Shown piece by piece: positions 46,458 to 55,295 of a stretch of 64,000 bases of DNA. The stretch is from Nafulsella turpanensis ZLM-10. Its GTDB lineage: Bacteria > Bacteroidota > Bacteroidia > Cytophagales > Cyclobacteriaceae. A program made the translations under genes and the position numbers. The notes beneath the pieces are model-generated. The model saw only the letters and a program-made list of their open reading frames with translations, was not told where the DNA came from and made no database searches. The stretch is from the NCBI RefSeq assembly GCF_000346615.1, contig NZ_ANNU01000024.1:52342-116341 (forward strand), in the 5' to 3' direction. Within the stretch, counting starts at the first letter, position 1. Every line of letters starts with the position of its first letter.

Positions 46458-47857
46458 AGCTCGACGATATCCATAACGTGTTTTTCCTTGGCATTGGCGG
46501 CATTGGCATGAGCGCCCTGGCCCGCTGGTTTATGCTCCAGGGCAGGCAGGTAAGCGGCTACGACCGTACGCCCACTGCGCTAACGCGTCAGCTGGAAGCG
46601 GAGGGGATGCAGATACACTTTGAGGATGATATTGCCCATATCCCGGCTGTTGTGCTGGAAGATAAGGAGCATACACTGGTAGTTTATACACCTGCCATCC
46701 CTAAAGGGCACCAGGAGTTTGATTACCTGCAGGCGAAGTGCTTTACCATTAAGAAAAGAGCGGAGGTGCTGGGCATTATTACCCAGGCATATTACACTAT
46801 AGCAGTGGCCGGAACCCATGGAAAAACCACTACCTCTTCCATGATTGCCCATATCCTGAAGGCTTCCGGCCGGGCTTGTTCAGCTTTTCTGGGAGGTATT
46901 GCCACCAACTACAACTCTAACCTTATCTGGCATTCCGGAGAGGAAAAGCCGGTGGTTGTGGTGGAAGCCGATGAGTTCGACCGTTCCTTCCTGTGGCTGA
47001 AGCCAAATGTAGCGGTTTTAACTGCCACCGATGCCGACCACCTCGATATTTATGGGAAGCATGAATCTTTACTGCAGTCCTTTCAGGAGTTCCTGCAGCG
47101 GGTTAATCCAGAAGGTAATATTTTCCTGAGCCAGCGTGCGGCTTCGGGCGAACTGCTGAATGCAGCGGGGCAGCTGGCCACCACTAAAATATATGCGGCA
47201 GGAGCATCCGCCGACTGCCGGGCGGAGAATATCAGGATAGAAGAGGGCCGCTTTGTGTTCGACTACTATGGCAATGGTACTACCATTCCGGCACTTTCTA
47301 TGCCAATGCCAGGCTTCCATAATGTAGAGAATGCAGTAGCAGCCATTAGTGTGGGGCTTCAGCTCAACCTGACAGAAGAGCAATTAAGAAGTGCTCTGGA
47401 CAGTTACAAGGGCGTGAAAAGGCGATTTGAATATATACTCGACCGGCCTAACATTAAGTTTATCGATGATTATGCGCATCATCCGGAGGAAATCAGCGCC
47501 TTTTTAAAATCGGTAAGGGCCCTGTTTCCGACAAAAAAGATTACGGCTATTTTTCAGCCGCACCTTTTCAGCCGCACCCGCGATTTTGCCGAAGGCTTCA
47601 GTGCTTCGCTTAGCCTGGCCGACGAGGTAATTCTGACGGAGGTTTACCCGGCGCGCGAGTTGCCGATGGAAGGTGTAAGTTCTGAAATGATATTCAAAAA
47701 TATTACAAGTCAGGAAAAGCAGCTGATTGAAATGGTACACCTGCCGGAACAGATAAGAAAAGGCGAATTTGAGGTGGTGCTAACCATAGGTGCAGGCGAT
47801 ATTGATAAACAAATACCGCTGATAAAGAAGCTATTGGAGGAAAAGTATGAAGGTTAA
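46454..47857 (+). CDS. murC: UDP-MurNAc:L-alanine ligase
   Basis: MurC adds the first stem-peptide residue. The 467-residue protein has the opening VFFLGIGGIGMSALARWF, the ATP loop GTHGKTTTSSM (about 119-129), EADEFDRSFL and FIDDYAHHPEEI with IFQPHLFSRT. The start is TTG, overlapping the murG stop as TTGA; no ATG exists nearby. ftsQ begins 11 bases before its end. Confidence 0.95.
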   Translation: MKLDDIHNVFFLGIGGIGMSALARWFMLQGRQVSGYDRTPTALTRQLEAEGMQIHFEDDIAHIPAVVLEDKEHTLVVYTPAIPKGHQEFDYLQAKCFTIKKRAEVLGIITQAYYTIAVAGTHGKTTTSSMIAHILKASGRACSAFLGGIATNYNSNLIWHSGEEKPVVVVEADEFDRSFLWLKPNVAVLTATDADHLDIYGKHESLLQSFQEFLQRVNPEGNIFLSQRAASGELLNAAGQLATTKIYAAGASADCRAENIRIEEGRFVFDYYGNGTTIPALSMPMPGFHNVENAVAAISVGLQLNLTEEQLRSALDSYKGVKRRFEYILDRPNIKFIDDYAHHPEEISAFLKSVRALFPTKKITAIFQPHLFSRTRDFAEGFSASLSLADEVILTEVYPARELPMEGVSSEMIFKNITSQEKQLIEMVHLPEQIRKGEFEVVLTIGAGDIDKQIPLIKKLLEEKYEG

Positions 47858-48611
47858 TTCAGGACTTTTAAGGGCAGGAAAGTGGGTGCTGGCTTCCATT
47901 GCAGTAGTAGGCTCGGTAGGCCTGGTGGTGCATAAGGAAGGGGAGCGGTCTTTTAAAAAGATTGTCATTAACATCGAAAATCAGTACGATAATTATTTTG
48001 TAAATGAGGCCGATGTAATGCACCTGATTTCTGCCGGAGGGACCGAAAAAATTTTAGGCACTGCTTACGAAAGTTTAAGCCTTAAAAAAGTTGAAAATAG
48101 GATAAAGACTCATAAGTTTGTAAATAGTACGGAAGTCTTCAAAGACTTCAGGGGTAATTTATTTGTGAATATTACACAAAACCGACCCTTGGCCAGAATT
48201 ATCCGCCAGTACAGCCCTCATGCTTACATAAGTACTGAAGGAGAAATACTGCCGGTATCCGAACGCTTTACTGCCCGGGTTCCATTAATCAGCGGCCCTT
48301 ATACCGACAAGCTAGTGAAGAGCGACCTTTCAGAAACTGAAGAAGGCCGGCAGGTCTATGAACTGCTGCGCTATATCGATGAAGATCCTTTCTGGAAGGC
48401 GCAGATTGCGCAATTGGAAATCGACGCAAAGGGCCACATAATAATGTACCCGCAGGTGACCAAACAATTTATTGAGTTTGGTAAAGCCGAGCAGATTGAA
48501 CAGAAGTTTAAAAAGCTCAAAATTTTCTATGACAAAATTCTGCCTGCCAAAGGCTGGAATAGCTATAGAAAAGTAAATGTAAAATACCAGGACCAGATCA
48601 TTTGTGAATAA
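47847..48611 (+). CDS. ftsQ: FtsQ/DivIB-like division protein
   Basis: The 254-residue protein has a short cytoplasmic tail, one membrane helix (about 13-28), a POTRA-like segment (KKIVINIENQYDNYFVNEAD to VNSTEVFKDFRGNLFVNI) and a C-terminal beta domain (WNSYRKVNVKYQDQIIC). Together with position between murC and ftsA this identifies FtsQ, which bridges the divisome and regulates FtsI/FtsW. Sequence conservation is low, as usual for FtsQ. Confidence 0.9.
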   Translation: MKVNSGLLRAGKWVLASIAVVGSVGLVVHKEGERSFKKIVINIENQYDNYFVNEADVMHLISAGGTEKILGTAYESLSLKKVENRIKTHKFVNSTEVFKDFRGNLFVNITQNRPLARIIRQYSPHAYISTEGEILPVSERFTARVPLISGPYTDKLVKSDLSETEEGRQVYELLRYIDEDPFWKAQIAQLEIDAKGHIIMYPQVTKQFIEFGKAEQIEQKFKKLKIFYDKILPAKGWNSYRKVNVKYQDQIICE

Positions 48612-48623
48612 TTTTTTTAAGGC

Positions 48624-49937
48624 ATGGAAGACAAAATAGTAGTTGGACTCGATATTGGAACCACTAAAATTTGTGCGATTGTGGGTCGCAGGAATGAGTA
48701 TGGTAAGCTCGAGGTGTTGGGAATGGGCAAAGCTGTTTCGGATGGAGTAGTCCGGGGCATTGTTACCAACATCGATAAAACGGTGAGCGGAATTGAAAAA
48801 GCCATTGCGGAGGCCGAAGAGCAGTCGGGCATTAGCATTGGCGTGGTAAATGTTGGCATTGCCGGTCAGCACATCAAAAGCTCCATCCATCATGGCAGCA
48901 TTACCCGCAACTCTAACGACGATGAAATTACGGTAGAGGATGTAAACAGGCTCACCAATGATATGTACCGGATCGTGATTCCTCCGGGCAGCGAAATCAT
49001 TCACGTGATGCCGCAAAACTATACGGTCGACTATGAAGAAGGGATTAAAGACCCGGTAGGGATGTCGGGCGTAAAACTGGAGGCCGACTTCCATATTATT
49101 ACCGCCCAGACAAATGCCATTAACAACGTTAATAAGTGCGTGCGCCGTGCAGGCCTCGAAATAGAAAACCTGATTCTGGAGCCACTGGCCAGTAGTCTTG
49201 CCGTTTTGAGCGAGGAGGAGAAAGAAGCCGGTGTTTGCCTGGTCGACATAGGTGGCGGAACTACTGATATTGCAATCTTCCATGACAATATCATCCGCCA
49301 TACGGCTGTTGTTCCTTTCGGGGGCAACATCATTACTTCGGATATTAAGCAGGGCTGTATGGTAATGCAACACCAGGCAGAGCTGTTAAAAACAAAGTTT
49401 GGTCGTGCCATAGGGGAAGAAGCGAGCGAGAATGAAATCGTTTCTATTCCGGGCCTACGCAACCGTGCACCTAAAGAAATCTCCATCAAAAACCTGGCGC
49501 ACATTATCGAAGCCAGGATGGAAGAGATTATCGAGCTGGTACATGCCGAAATAATTACATCAGGCTATGAAAATCGCCTGGCAGGAGGTATCGTTATTAC
49601 CGGTGGCGGATCGCAGCTGGCGGGTGTTAAGCAGCTGTTTGAGTATATGACCGGAATGGATGCCCGTATTGGTTATCCGAACGAGCACCTGGGTAAGAGC
49701 AAAATAGAGCTGGTAAAGAGCCCGATGTACGCCACTACGGTAGGCCTGGTATTAACAGGCTTTAAAGCAGTGGATGACCGCGAAAACCGTTACAACGAAA
49801 AGCGGAGTCAGCTGCAAAACAAGCAGCAGCCGAAGAAGGACGGAAAAGCCAATGGTGGTGCCGGTTTCTTCGGACGTATCCTAGACAAAACCAAAAATCT
49901 GCTCATCGACGATATCGACGATAAAGAAGATTACTAA
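48624..49937 (+). CDS. ftsA: cell division ATPase FtsA
   Basis: FtsA tethers FtsZ to the membrane and recruits later divisome proteins. The 437-residue actin-fold protein shows phosphate 1 VVGLDIGTTKICAIVG (about 5-20), the 1C domain region, phosphate 2 VCLVDIGGGTTDIAIF and the adenosine motif GGIVITGGGSQLAGV. The C-terminal tail ends in the helix GFFGRILDKTKNLLIDDI, a plausible amphipathic membrane-targeting sequence. It follows ftsQ by 12 bases. Confidence 0.96.
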   Translation: MEDKIVVGLDIGTTKICAIVGRRNEYGKLEVLGMGKAVSDGVVRGIVTNIDKTVSGIEKAIAEAEEQSGISIGVVNVGIAGQHIKSSIHHGSITRNSNDDEITVEDVNRLTNDMYRIVIPPGSEIIHVMPQNYTVDYEEGIKDPVGMSGVKLEADFHIITAQTNAINNVNKCVRRAGLEIENLILEPLASSLAVLSEEEKEAGVCLVDIGGGTTDIAIFHDNIIRHTAVVPFGGNIITSDIKQGCMVMQHQAELLKTKFGRAIGEEASENEIVSIPGLRNRAPKEISIKNLAHIIEARMEEIIELVHAEIITSGYENRLAGGIVITGGGSQLAGVKQLFEYMTGMDARIGYPNEHLGKSKIELVKSPMYATTVGLVLTGFKAVDDRENRYNEKRSQLQNKQQPKKDGKANGGAGFFGRILDKTKNLLIDDIDDKEDY

Positions 49938-49965
49938 ACCAGAATTTACAATTTAATTATTATAG

Positions 49966-49974
49966 GAAAGGAGA
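49966..49974 (+). promoter_or_regulatory. strong ribosome-binding site of ftsZ
   Basis: GGAAAGGAG with 6 bases to the ATG is the clearest Shine-Dalgarno sequence in the window, where most genes have none. It suggests ftsZ is translated at a higher rate than its operon partners. Confidence 0.6.
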
Positions 49975-49980
49975 ATTATT

Positions 49981-51498
49981 ATGACAGAAAATAAGTATTC
50001 TTTCGAGATGCCCTCTCATCACAAATCTATCATCAAGGTAATAGGCGTAGGCGGCGGTGGTAGCAATGCGGTTAATCACATGTTTAGCCAGGGTATCCGG
50101 GATGTTGAATTCTACGTGTGTAATACAGACTCGCAGGCGCTGAAAGGTAGCCTGGTGCCTAATAAATTACAGATTGGCGTAAACCTTACCGAAGGCCTTG
50201 GTGCGGGTGCCAATCCTGAAAAAGGTAAAAATGCGGCCATCGAAAGTAAGGAGGAAATTCGCGACCTGCTGAGCAAAGACACTAAAATGGTGTTTATTAC
50301 CGCTGGTATGGGGGGTGGTACCGGTACCGGTGCAGCACCTGAAATTGCCCGTGTAGCTAAAGAGCTTGGTGTACTTACCGTGGGTATTGTAACCCTTCCT
50401 TTTAACTTCGAAGGCCGTAAAAAGCTAAAACAGGCCCAGAAAGGGATTGATGAGCTAAAGGCAAATTGCGATACGGTTATCGTAATTTTGAACGATAAGC
50501 TTCGTGAAATCTATGGCAACCTGCCTATTAGCGATGCCTTTGCACAGGCCGATAATGTTTTAACTACCGCTGCGAAAGGTATTGCCGAAATTATTACCGT
50601 TCCGGGCCACGTAAACGTGGACTTTGAAGATGTGAAAACGGTCATGAAAGATAGCGGTGCTGCCGTAATGGGCTCTTCCCAGACAGAAGGAGAGAACCGT
50701 GCCCGCCGTGCAGCAGAAGAGGCTATTTCTTCGCCACTACTGGACAGCCGCAATATTCTGGGAGCCCAGAAGATACTGCTCTCAATTATTTCCGGCGAGC
50801 AGGCTGAACTGCAGATGGATGAGCTGACAGAAATCACTGAGTTTATCCAGGATAAAGCTGGCGACGATGCAGAGGTTATTTTCGGTCATGGTATTGATCC
50901 GGAGCTGGGTAACAGCATAAGAGTAACGGTAATTGCCACCGGCTTTAACCTGGAAGAATCAAGTGCCTTTTTGGCTTCCGATAACAGCAAGCGTGTAATT
51001 GACCTGGAGTCGAACAAACAGCTGAACCTGTATGAGCAGGAGTCGTCAAAACCAAACAATAACGAGGACAGCAAGCAAAATTTTACTAAAGGCTACTCTT
51101 TCGAGCAGCCGGCCCATTCGCCCAAGCCTGAGGAGCAGGAGTCAACCCCTTATCTGGATTTGGGCGAGGAGTATGAGTTTGTGAGTGCGAACCCACAAAG
51201 CTTTGAAGCAAAGTTTGAGGAAGAAGAGGAGAGCGATGCCAGTCTTGCGCATAAGCGCCAGGTATTAATGCAAAAGGCACAGGAGCGGGTACGCCGTCTG
51301 AAAGGCTTAAAACACGGAGGCCAGAATTACAGCGAAGATGATTTTAAAGATCGCCTCGACCAGCCGGCTTATTTGCGTAAAAATGTTCGCCTGAAGGATG
51401 TGCCGCACTCTTCTGAAAAGAATATTTCGCGTTTTAACCTGAATGACGATAATCAGATTTTAGGGAACAATAAGTTTTTGCACGATAATGTAGATTAA
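49981..51498 (+). CDS. ftsZ: cell division GTPase FtsZ
   Basis: FtsZ polymerises into the division ring. The 505-residue protein has the GTPase core (about 15-325) with GVGGGGSNAVNHM and the tubulin signature GMGGGTGTGAAPEIA (about 109-123), then a long acidic Glu/Ser-rich linker (about 340-425) and a basic C-terminal part (MQKAQERVRRLKGLKHG, PAYLRKNVRLKDV) in place of the short E. coli tail, as in other Bacteroidota. An unusually good ribosome-binding site, GGAAAGGAG, lies 7 bases before the ATG. It is the last dcw gene. Confidence 0.97.
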   Translation: MTENKYSFEMPSHHKSIIKVIGVGGGGSNAVNHMFSQGIRDVEFYVCNTDSQALKGSLVPNKLQIGVNLTEGLGAGANPEKGKNAAIESKEEIRDLLSKDTKMVFITAGMGGGTGTGAAPEIARVAKELGVLTVGIVTLPFNFEGRKKLKQAQKGIDELKANCDTVIVILNDKLREIYGNLPISDAFAQADNVLTTAAKGIAEIITVPGHVNVDFEDVKTVMKDSGAAVMGSSQTEGENRARRAAEEAISSPLLDSRNILGAQKILLSIISGEQAELQMDELTEITEFIQDKAGDDAEVIFGHGIDPELGNSIRVTVIATGFNLEESSAFLASDNSKRVIDLESNKQLNLYEQESSKPNNNEDSKQNFTKGYSFEQPAHSPKPEEQESTPYLDLGEEYEFVSANPQSFEAKFEEEEESDASLAHKRQVLMQKAQERVRRLKGLKHGGQNYSEDDFKDRLDQPAYLRKNVRLKDVPHSSEKNISRFNLNDDNQILGNNKFLHDNVD

Positions 51499-51503
51499 GT
51501 CTT

Positions 51504-51528
51504 GCAGGGAAGACTTTTTATTCCCTGC
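51504..51528 (+). terminator. hairpin just after ftsZ
   Basis: GCAGGGAA pairs with TTCCCTGC around a T-rich loop, 6 bases after the stop; only a weak T-rich tail follows. Confidence 0.55.
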
Positions 51529-51576
51529 CATTTAAAGACTTTTTAATCTTTTCTGTCATACTTTTAATTTCCTTTA

Positions 51577-51616
51577 TCCTGGAGTACAGCGAAGGCATGT
51601 ACTCCAGGATTTTTTT
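51577..51616 (+). terminator. strong intrinsic terminator of the dcw cluster
   Basis: An 11-base perfect stem (TCCTGGAGTAC/GTACTCCAGGA) is followed directly by seven T residues. Confidence 0.9.
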
Positions 51617-51735
51617 ATGCCATTATGAGATGCCCTTAAGCCAGGCGCCATTGATTTCCAGATCAGGAAGAAACTCTTCTTAACTTCTTAAAGTGAGGAG
51701 GAAGAGGGTTAGGAGCTGCTACACGGAAAAGAAGC
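51617..51735. other. spacer between two terminators
   Basis: No ORF of note. It contains purine-rich CTTCTTAACTTCTTAAAG sequence. A short transcript ending at the next terminator would be possible, but no promoter is visible. Confidence 0.4.
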
Positions 51736-51769
51736 AGCCTTCCTTTTTGCAAATGGGAAGGCTTTTTTT
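51736..51769 (+). terminator. second intrinsic terminator after ftsZ
   Basis: AGCCTTCC pairs with GGAAGGCT and is followed by a T-run. It stands about 120 bases beyond the first terminator. Confidence 0.75.
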
Positions 51770-51866
51770 CTAAATTGCCTCTTTCAGCCCCTTAAGCTGA
51801 GCAATAAAACAATCTTTTTGCTAACGTATTAATAAACAGGTAGTCAGCTAAACGTAAAGCAGATAG

Positions 51867-51874
51867 TACTTTTG
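51867..51874 (+). promoter_or_regulatory. candidate -7 box for the phosphorylase gene
   Basis: TACTTTTG matches TAnnTTTG, 34 bases ahead of the ATG. Confidence 0.5.
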
Positions 51875-51908
51875 TTGTTTTTCTGCAGGCGCCTAAATTT
51901 TTGGATCT

Positions 51909-52727
51909 ATGATAGAGCAAATTAATGAAGCGGTTGATTTTATCCGCAGAAAGACTTCTTTTTTGCCCAGAACGGGTATTATTCTCGGTACGGGTCTGGG
52001 GCAGCTAATCAATAAAGTGAAAATTGAGGCCCAGATTCCGTATGCCGATATACCTCAGTTTCCGGTTTCCACGGTAGAGAGCCACAGCGGTCACTTAATT
52101 TTTGGCTGGTTAAGCGATAAGCCGGTAGTGGTAATGCAGGGCCGCTTTCATTATTATGAAGGCTACAACATGAAACAGGTAACTTTTCCGGTAAGGGTGT
52201 TAAAGAAACTGGGCATCCTTCGGCTGTTTATTTCCAATGCGGCAGGCGCCCTCAACCCCGATCATCGGTTAGGAGACCTAATGGTCCTAAACGACCACAT
52301 CAATCTTTTTCCGGAGAATCCACTCTGGGGGCAAAACCTGGATGAGTTTGGTCCTCGCTTCCCGGATATGTTTGAGCCTTACGACCGCCAGCTTTTAAAG
52401 CAGACTTTATATGTAGCTGATACGCTCAACATTAAAGTGCACCAGGGAGTATATGCCGGTGTTCCCGGGCCGAACCTCGAAACGCCGGCAGAGTATCGCT
52501 ACCTTCGCACCATCGGCGCCGACGCGGTGGGAATGTCCACCATACCAGAGAATATAGTGGCACGGCACATGAACCTGCCGGTAATGGCTATTTCCGTCCT
52601 GACCGACCTATGCATGCCCGGTTATCTGGAGCCGGTTTCTATTGAAAAGGTATTAGCCGCTGCTGCGGGAGCAGAGCCTAAGCTAACCAGCATAATAACA
52701 GAACTAACTGCACAATTAAACGACTGA
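51909..52727 (+). CDS. purine nucleoside phosphorylase
   Basis: The 272-residue enzyme splits purine nucleosides with phosphate in salvage. It is of the trimeric PNP/MTAP type: GIILGTGLGQLINKV (about 23-37), STVESHSGHLIFGWL, VMQGRFHYYEGY (the phosphate and ribose loops), FISNAAGALNP and GVYAGVPGPNLETPAEYR. Asparagine in the base-binding region could not be checked by alignment, so guanine/hypoxanthine preference is assumed. The DinB gene follows after 3 bases. Confidence 0.93.
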   Translation: MIEQINEAVDFIRRKTSFLPRTGIILGTGLGQLINKVKIEAQIPYADIPQFPVSTVESHSGHLIFGWLSDKPVVVMQGRFHYYEGYNMKQVTFPVRVLKKLGILRLFISNAAGALNPDHRLGDLMVLNDHINLFPENPLWGQNLDEFGPRFPDMFEPYDRQLLKQTLYVADTLNIKVHQGVYAGVPGPNLETPAEYRYLRTIGADAVGMSTIPENIVARHMNLPVMAISVLTDLCMPGYLEPVSIEKVLAAAAGAEPKLTSIITELTAQLND

Positions 52728-52730
52728 AAC

Positions 52731-53240
52731 ATGAGACCCAAGCAGGAAGAATATGCTCCTTTTTATGCCGGATATGTAGAGGCATGTAAGGAAGAATCGG
52801 CTATCGAAGCCCTTGAGCAGTCTTTTAAAGAAGCCCTGCCTTTTTTGCAGAGCATCCCAAAAGAGAAGGCCGACCACCGATACGCAGAAGGGAAGTGGAG
52901 TGTAAAGGAGCTATTGCAGCATATGATCGATACCGAAAGAATTATGGGCTACAGGGCCCTCCGCTTTGCCCGAAACGACCAGACGGAACTCGCAGGCTTT
53001 GATGAGGATGCATATGTAAGCGTACTGGATTTGAGTAATAGAAAATTATCCTCTCTGGTGGCTGAATTCCTGGAGCTCCGCAACAGTACCCTTAGTTTAT
53101 TCAGGGGCTTTTCGGAAGAAGATTTAAAAAGAAAAGGAAAAGCCAGCGGGCAGCCTGCTTCGGTTAGAGCCATAGGATTTATCATCGCAGGCCATCAGCG
53201 ACATCATTTTAACATACTGCAGGAGCGGTATTTAAAATGA
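52731..53240 (+). CDS. DinB-superfamily four-helix protein
   Basis: The 169-residue protein belongs to the DinB/YfiT-like four-helix-bundle family, usually binding a metal through three histidines: WSVKELLQHMIDTERI (first His), and GHQRHHFNILQERYL near the C-terminus (the other two). Members include thiol transferases using bacillithiol or mycothiol; the substrate here is unknown. It follows the phosphorylase by 3 bases and probably shares its transcript. Confidence 0.88.
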   Translation: MRPKQEEYAPFYAGYVEACKEESAIEALEQSFKEALPFLQSIPKEKADHRYAEGKWSVKELLQHMIDTERIMGYRALRFARNDQTELAGFDEDAYVSVLDLSNRKLSSLVAEFLELRNSTLSLFRGFSEEDLKRKGKASGQPASVRAIGFIIAGHQRHHFNILQERYLK

Positions 53241-53256
53241 GAAGGATGACTTTAGA

Positions 53257-53376
53257 CCTGAGACAATAGGATAATAGAGGAAAAGTTCGGGCGATAGGAA
53301 AGCCATTAAAGTGGCTCTTAACAAACCTGCCAGCATCTAAAATCGAACAACCAACAACAAATAACGAACAACTAAC
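53257..53376. repeat. word-like repeats upstream of the SDR gene
   Basis: ACTTTAGACCTGAGACAATAGG followed further on by CGAACAACCAACAACAAATA and CGAACAACTAAC. The words echo those at 24012-24050 and 25848-25862. No gene is visible here. Confidence 0.55.
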
Positions 53377-54069
53377 ATGGAACTGAAAGATAAAATAGCG
53401 ATAGTAACCGGAGCAAGTAAGGGAATAGGCCTGGAAACAGCCAAAAGTCTGCTGGAGGCCGGGGCCAAAGTAGCCGGGTGGAGTAGAAGTAAACCAGCAC
53501 TCGGGCATGAAAACTTTTTACATGTGGAAACAGACATCCGCGATTATGCCTCGGTAGAGCAGGCATTGCGGCAAACCCGCGAGCGTTGGGGCGACGAAAT
53601 GGCGGTGCTGGTGAATAATGCCGGTCTTGGCTACCAGGGAAAATTCGAAGAAATGCCAATGGAAGAGTGGCATGCCATGTTCGAAACCAACGTTAACGGG
53701 ATCTTTTATGCAACCCGCTTAGTTCTTCCACTGATGAAAAAAAGAGGCGAAGGGCACATCATTAATGTTTCGTCCATTGCAGGAACGACTGGCATTGAAA
53801 CCATGGCAGGTTACTGCGGCTCAAAGCATGCGGTAAGAGGTATCTCTCACTCTTTGTACAAGGAGGTACGTAACGATGGGGTAAAAGTGACCTGCATATA
53901 CCCCGGTTCTGTTAAGACCAACTTTTTCGATGCTATCGATACCGTAACAGCCAATGATAATATGATGCGGCCGGAAGATGTTGCGGAAACCATCCTGCAT
54001 GCCATTCAAACCCACCGGAACTTTCACCTGGTAGATATAGAAATGCGTCCCCTGAAGCCGAAAGGATAA
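53377..54069 (+). CDS. short-chain dehydrogenase/reductase
   Basis: The 230-residue classical SDR has TGASKGIG (10-17) for NAD(P), LVNNAGLGYQG, ISSIAG-like NVSSIAGTTG with the catalytic serine, and the YxxxK pair in YCGSKHAVRG (about 148-157). It is one subunit long without extra domains; the substrate is not identifiable. It lies between the DinB gene and an acyl-CoA dehydrogenase on the same strand. Confidence 0.9.
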   Translation: MELKDKIAIVTGASKGIGLETAKSLLEAGAKVAGWSRSKPALGHENFLHVETDIRDYASVEQALRQTRERWGDEMAVLVNNAGLGYQGKFEEMPMEEWHAMFETNVNGIFYATRLVLPLMKKRGEGHIINVSSIAGTTGIETMAGYCGSKHAVRGISHSLYKEVRNDGVKVTCIYPGSVKTNFFDAIDTVTANDNMMRPEDVAETILHAIQTHRNFHLVDIEMRPLKPKG

Positions 54070-54129
54070 GCATCTCTTCGTGATTGGATTCACTTTTTGC
54101 TATCTTACAGCTGCCTCATTTATTTAATT

Positions 54130-55272
54130 ATGGAATTAGAAAATATTCTGAAAGAATTTAAAGCCATCACTGATTCAACAGTCAGCAAGGAAGCCGCGGA
54201 GGTAGACAAGCAGGCTAAATGGCCGGAAAGCAGTATCCGCCTGATGCAGCAGAAAGGACTGGCTGGTCTGGTAGTGCCAAAAGAATTTGGAGGCTTGGGT
54301 CAGGGGCTTTTTGGTCTGGCCAGGGCCTGTGAGATCATTGGTCAGGCCTCCGGCTCTACTGCCTTGTGTTTTGGGATGCATTGTGTAGGCTCTGCCGTTA
54401 TTGCAGCAAAAGCCACAAAAGAGCAGGCAAAGAATTTTCTGGAGCCCATTGCCAGAGGAGAACATCTAACTTCACTGGCCCTGAGCGAGCCGGGAACAGG
54501 CGCTCACTTTTATTTTCCTCAAACTCAGTTGCTGGCCACTTCGGAGCAGGGGTTCATGCTCAATGGCACCAAAAGTTTTGTGACAAATGGGGGATTTTGC
54601 GATTCGTATGTAGTTTCTACCGTAGGAGTCGAGGCCGATGCTCCCGTCCACCAGTTTTCGTGTGTACTGCTTGAAAAGTCTACGGCCGGAATGGTGTGGG
54701 GGCCGGGGTGGAATGGAATGGGCATGCGGGGAAATTCGTCACGTAACCTGAACTTAAAGAACGTGGTGGTTCCTGCCAAAAACCTGCTGGGAGAGCGGGG
54801 AGATCAGTTGTGGTATATCTTCCATGTGGTGGCTCCTTACTTTTTAACTGCCATGGCAGGTACTTATTTGGGCATTGCGCAGGCTGCTTTCGATGAGGCC
54901 AAACAGCATTTATCAGAACGTTCGCATAGTCACAGTGGTCTCGTGCTGGGGCAGGTATCCCATTTACAGTATAAGCTAGGGCGGCTTTGGGCGAAGATAG
55001 AAAGAACACGACAGCTTATTTACCATGCGGCCCGTGAGGGAGAGGGGGCTCTCCTGGCCCTTTTATCAGCTAAAGCAGAGGTGGCACATTGTGTGGAAGA
55101 GGTGGTAAACGAAGCCATGACGCTCACAGGAGGCCTCGCCTACCGCGAAAATTCCAGATTCGATGTGCTGCTTCGCGATGCCCGTGCCGCCCATATTATG
55201 GCACCTACTACCGATTTGCTGTATACCTGGTTGGGGCGGGCAATTCTTGAACAGCCAATCTTAAATGATTAG
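54130..55272 (+). CDS. acyl-CoA dehydrogenase-like flavoprotein
   Basis: From MELENILKEF the protein has 380 residues, the usual size; an ATG 11 codons upstream adds an unconserved stretch. FAD- and substrate-binding segments are visible: GLGQGLFGLARACEIIGQAS, LALSEPGTGAHF, FVTNGG and TGGLAYRENSRFDVLLRDARAAH. At the place of the catalytic Glu of medium-chain enzymes (YEGTSQ) this protein has MAPTTD, so the base is absent there; no Glu is seen at the isovaleryl-type position either. It may be a different oxidoreductase or rely on another base. Confidence 0.85.
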   Translation: MELENILKEFKAITDSTVSKEAAEVDKQAKWPESSIRLMQQKGLAGLVVPKEFGGLGQGLFGLARACEIIGQASGSTALCFGMHCVGSAVIAAKATKEQAKNFLEPIARGEHLTSLALSEPGTGAHFYFPQTQLLATSEQGFMLNGTKSFVTNGGFCDSYVVSTVGVEADAPVHQFSCVLLEKSTAGMVWGPGWNGMGMRGNSSRNLNLKNVVVPAKNLLGERGDQLWYIFHVVAPYFLTAMAGTYLGIAQAAFDEAKQHLSERSHSHSGLVLGQVSHLQYKLGRLWAKIERTRQLIYHAAREGEGALLALLSAKAEVAHCVEEVVNEAMTLTGGLAYRENSRFDVLLRDARAAHIMAPTTDLLYTWLGRAILEQPILND

Positions 55273-55295
55273 TAACTAAACTTTTTCCTGGAAAA

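Noticed and set aside
48330..49373. 347-codon leftward frame across ftsQ and ftsA
   Set aside because: Both ftsQ and ftsA are strongly supported on the other strand; this frame has no recognisable motif.
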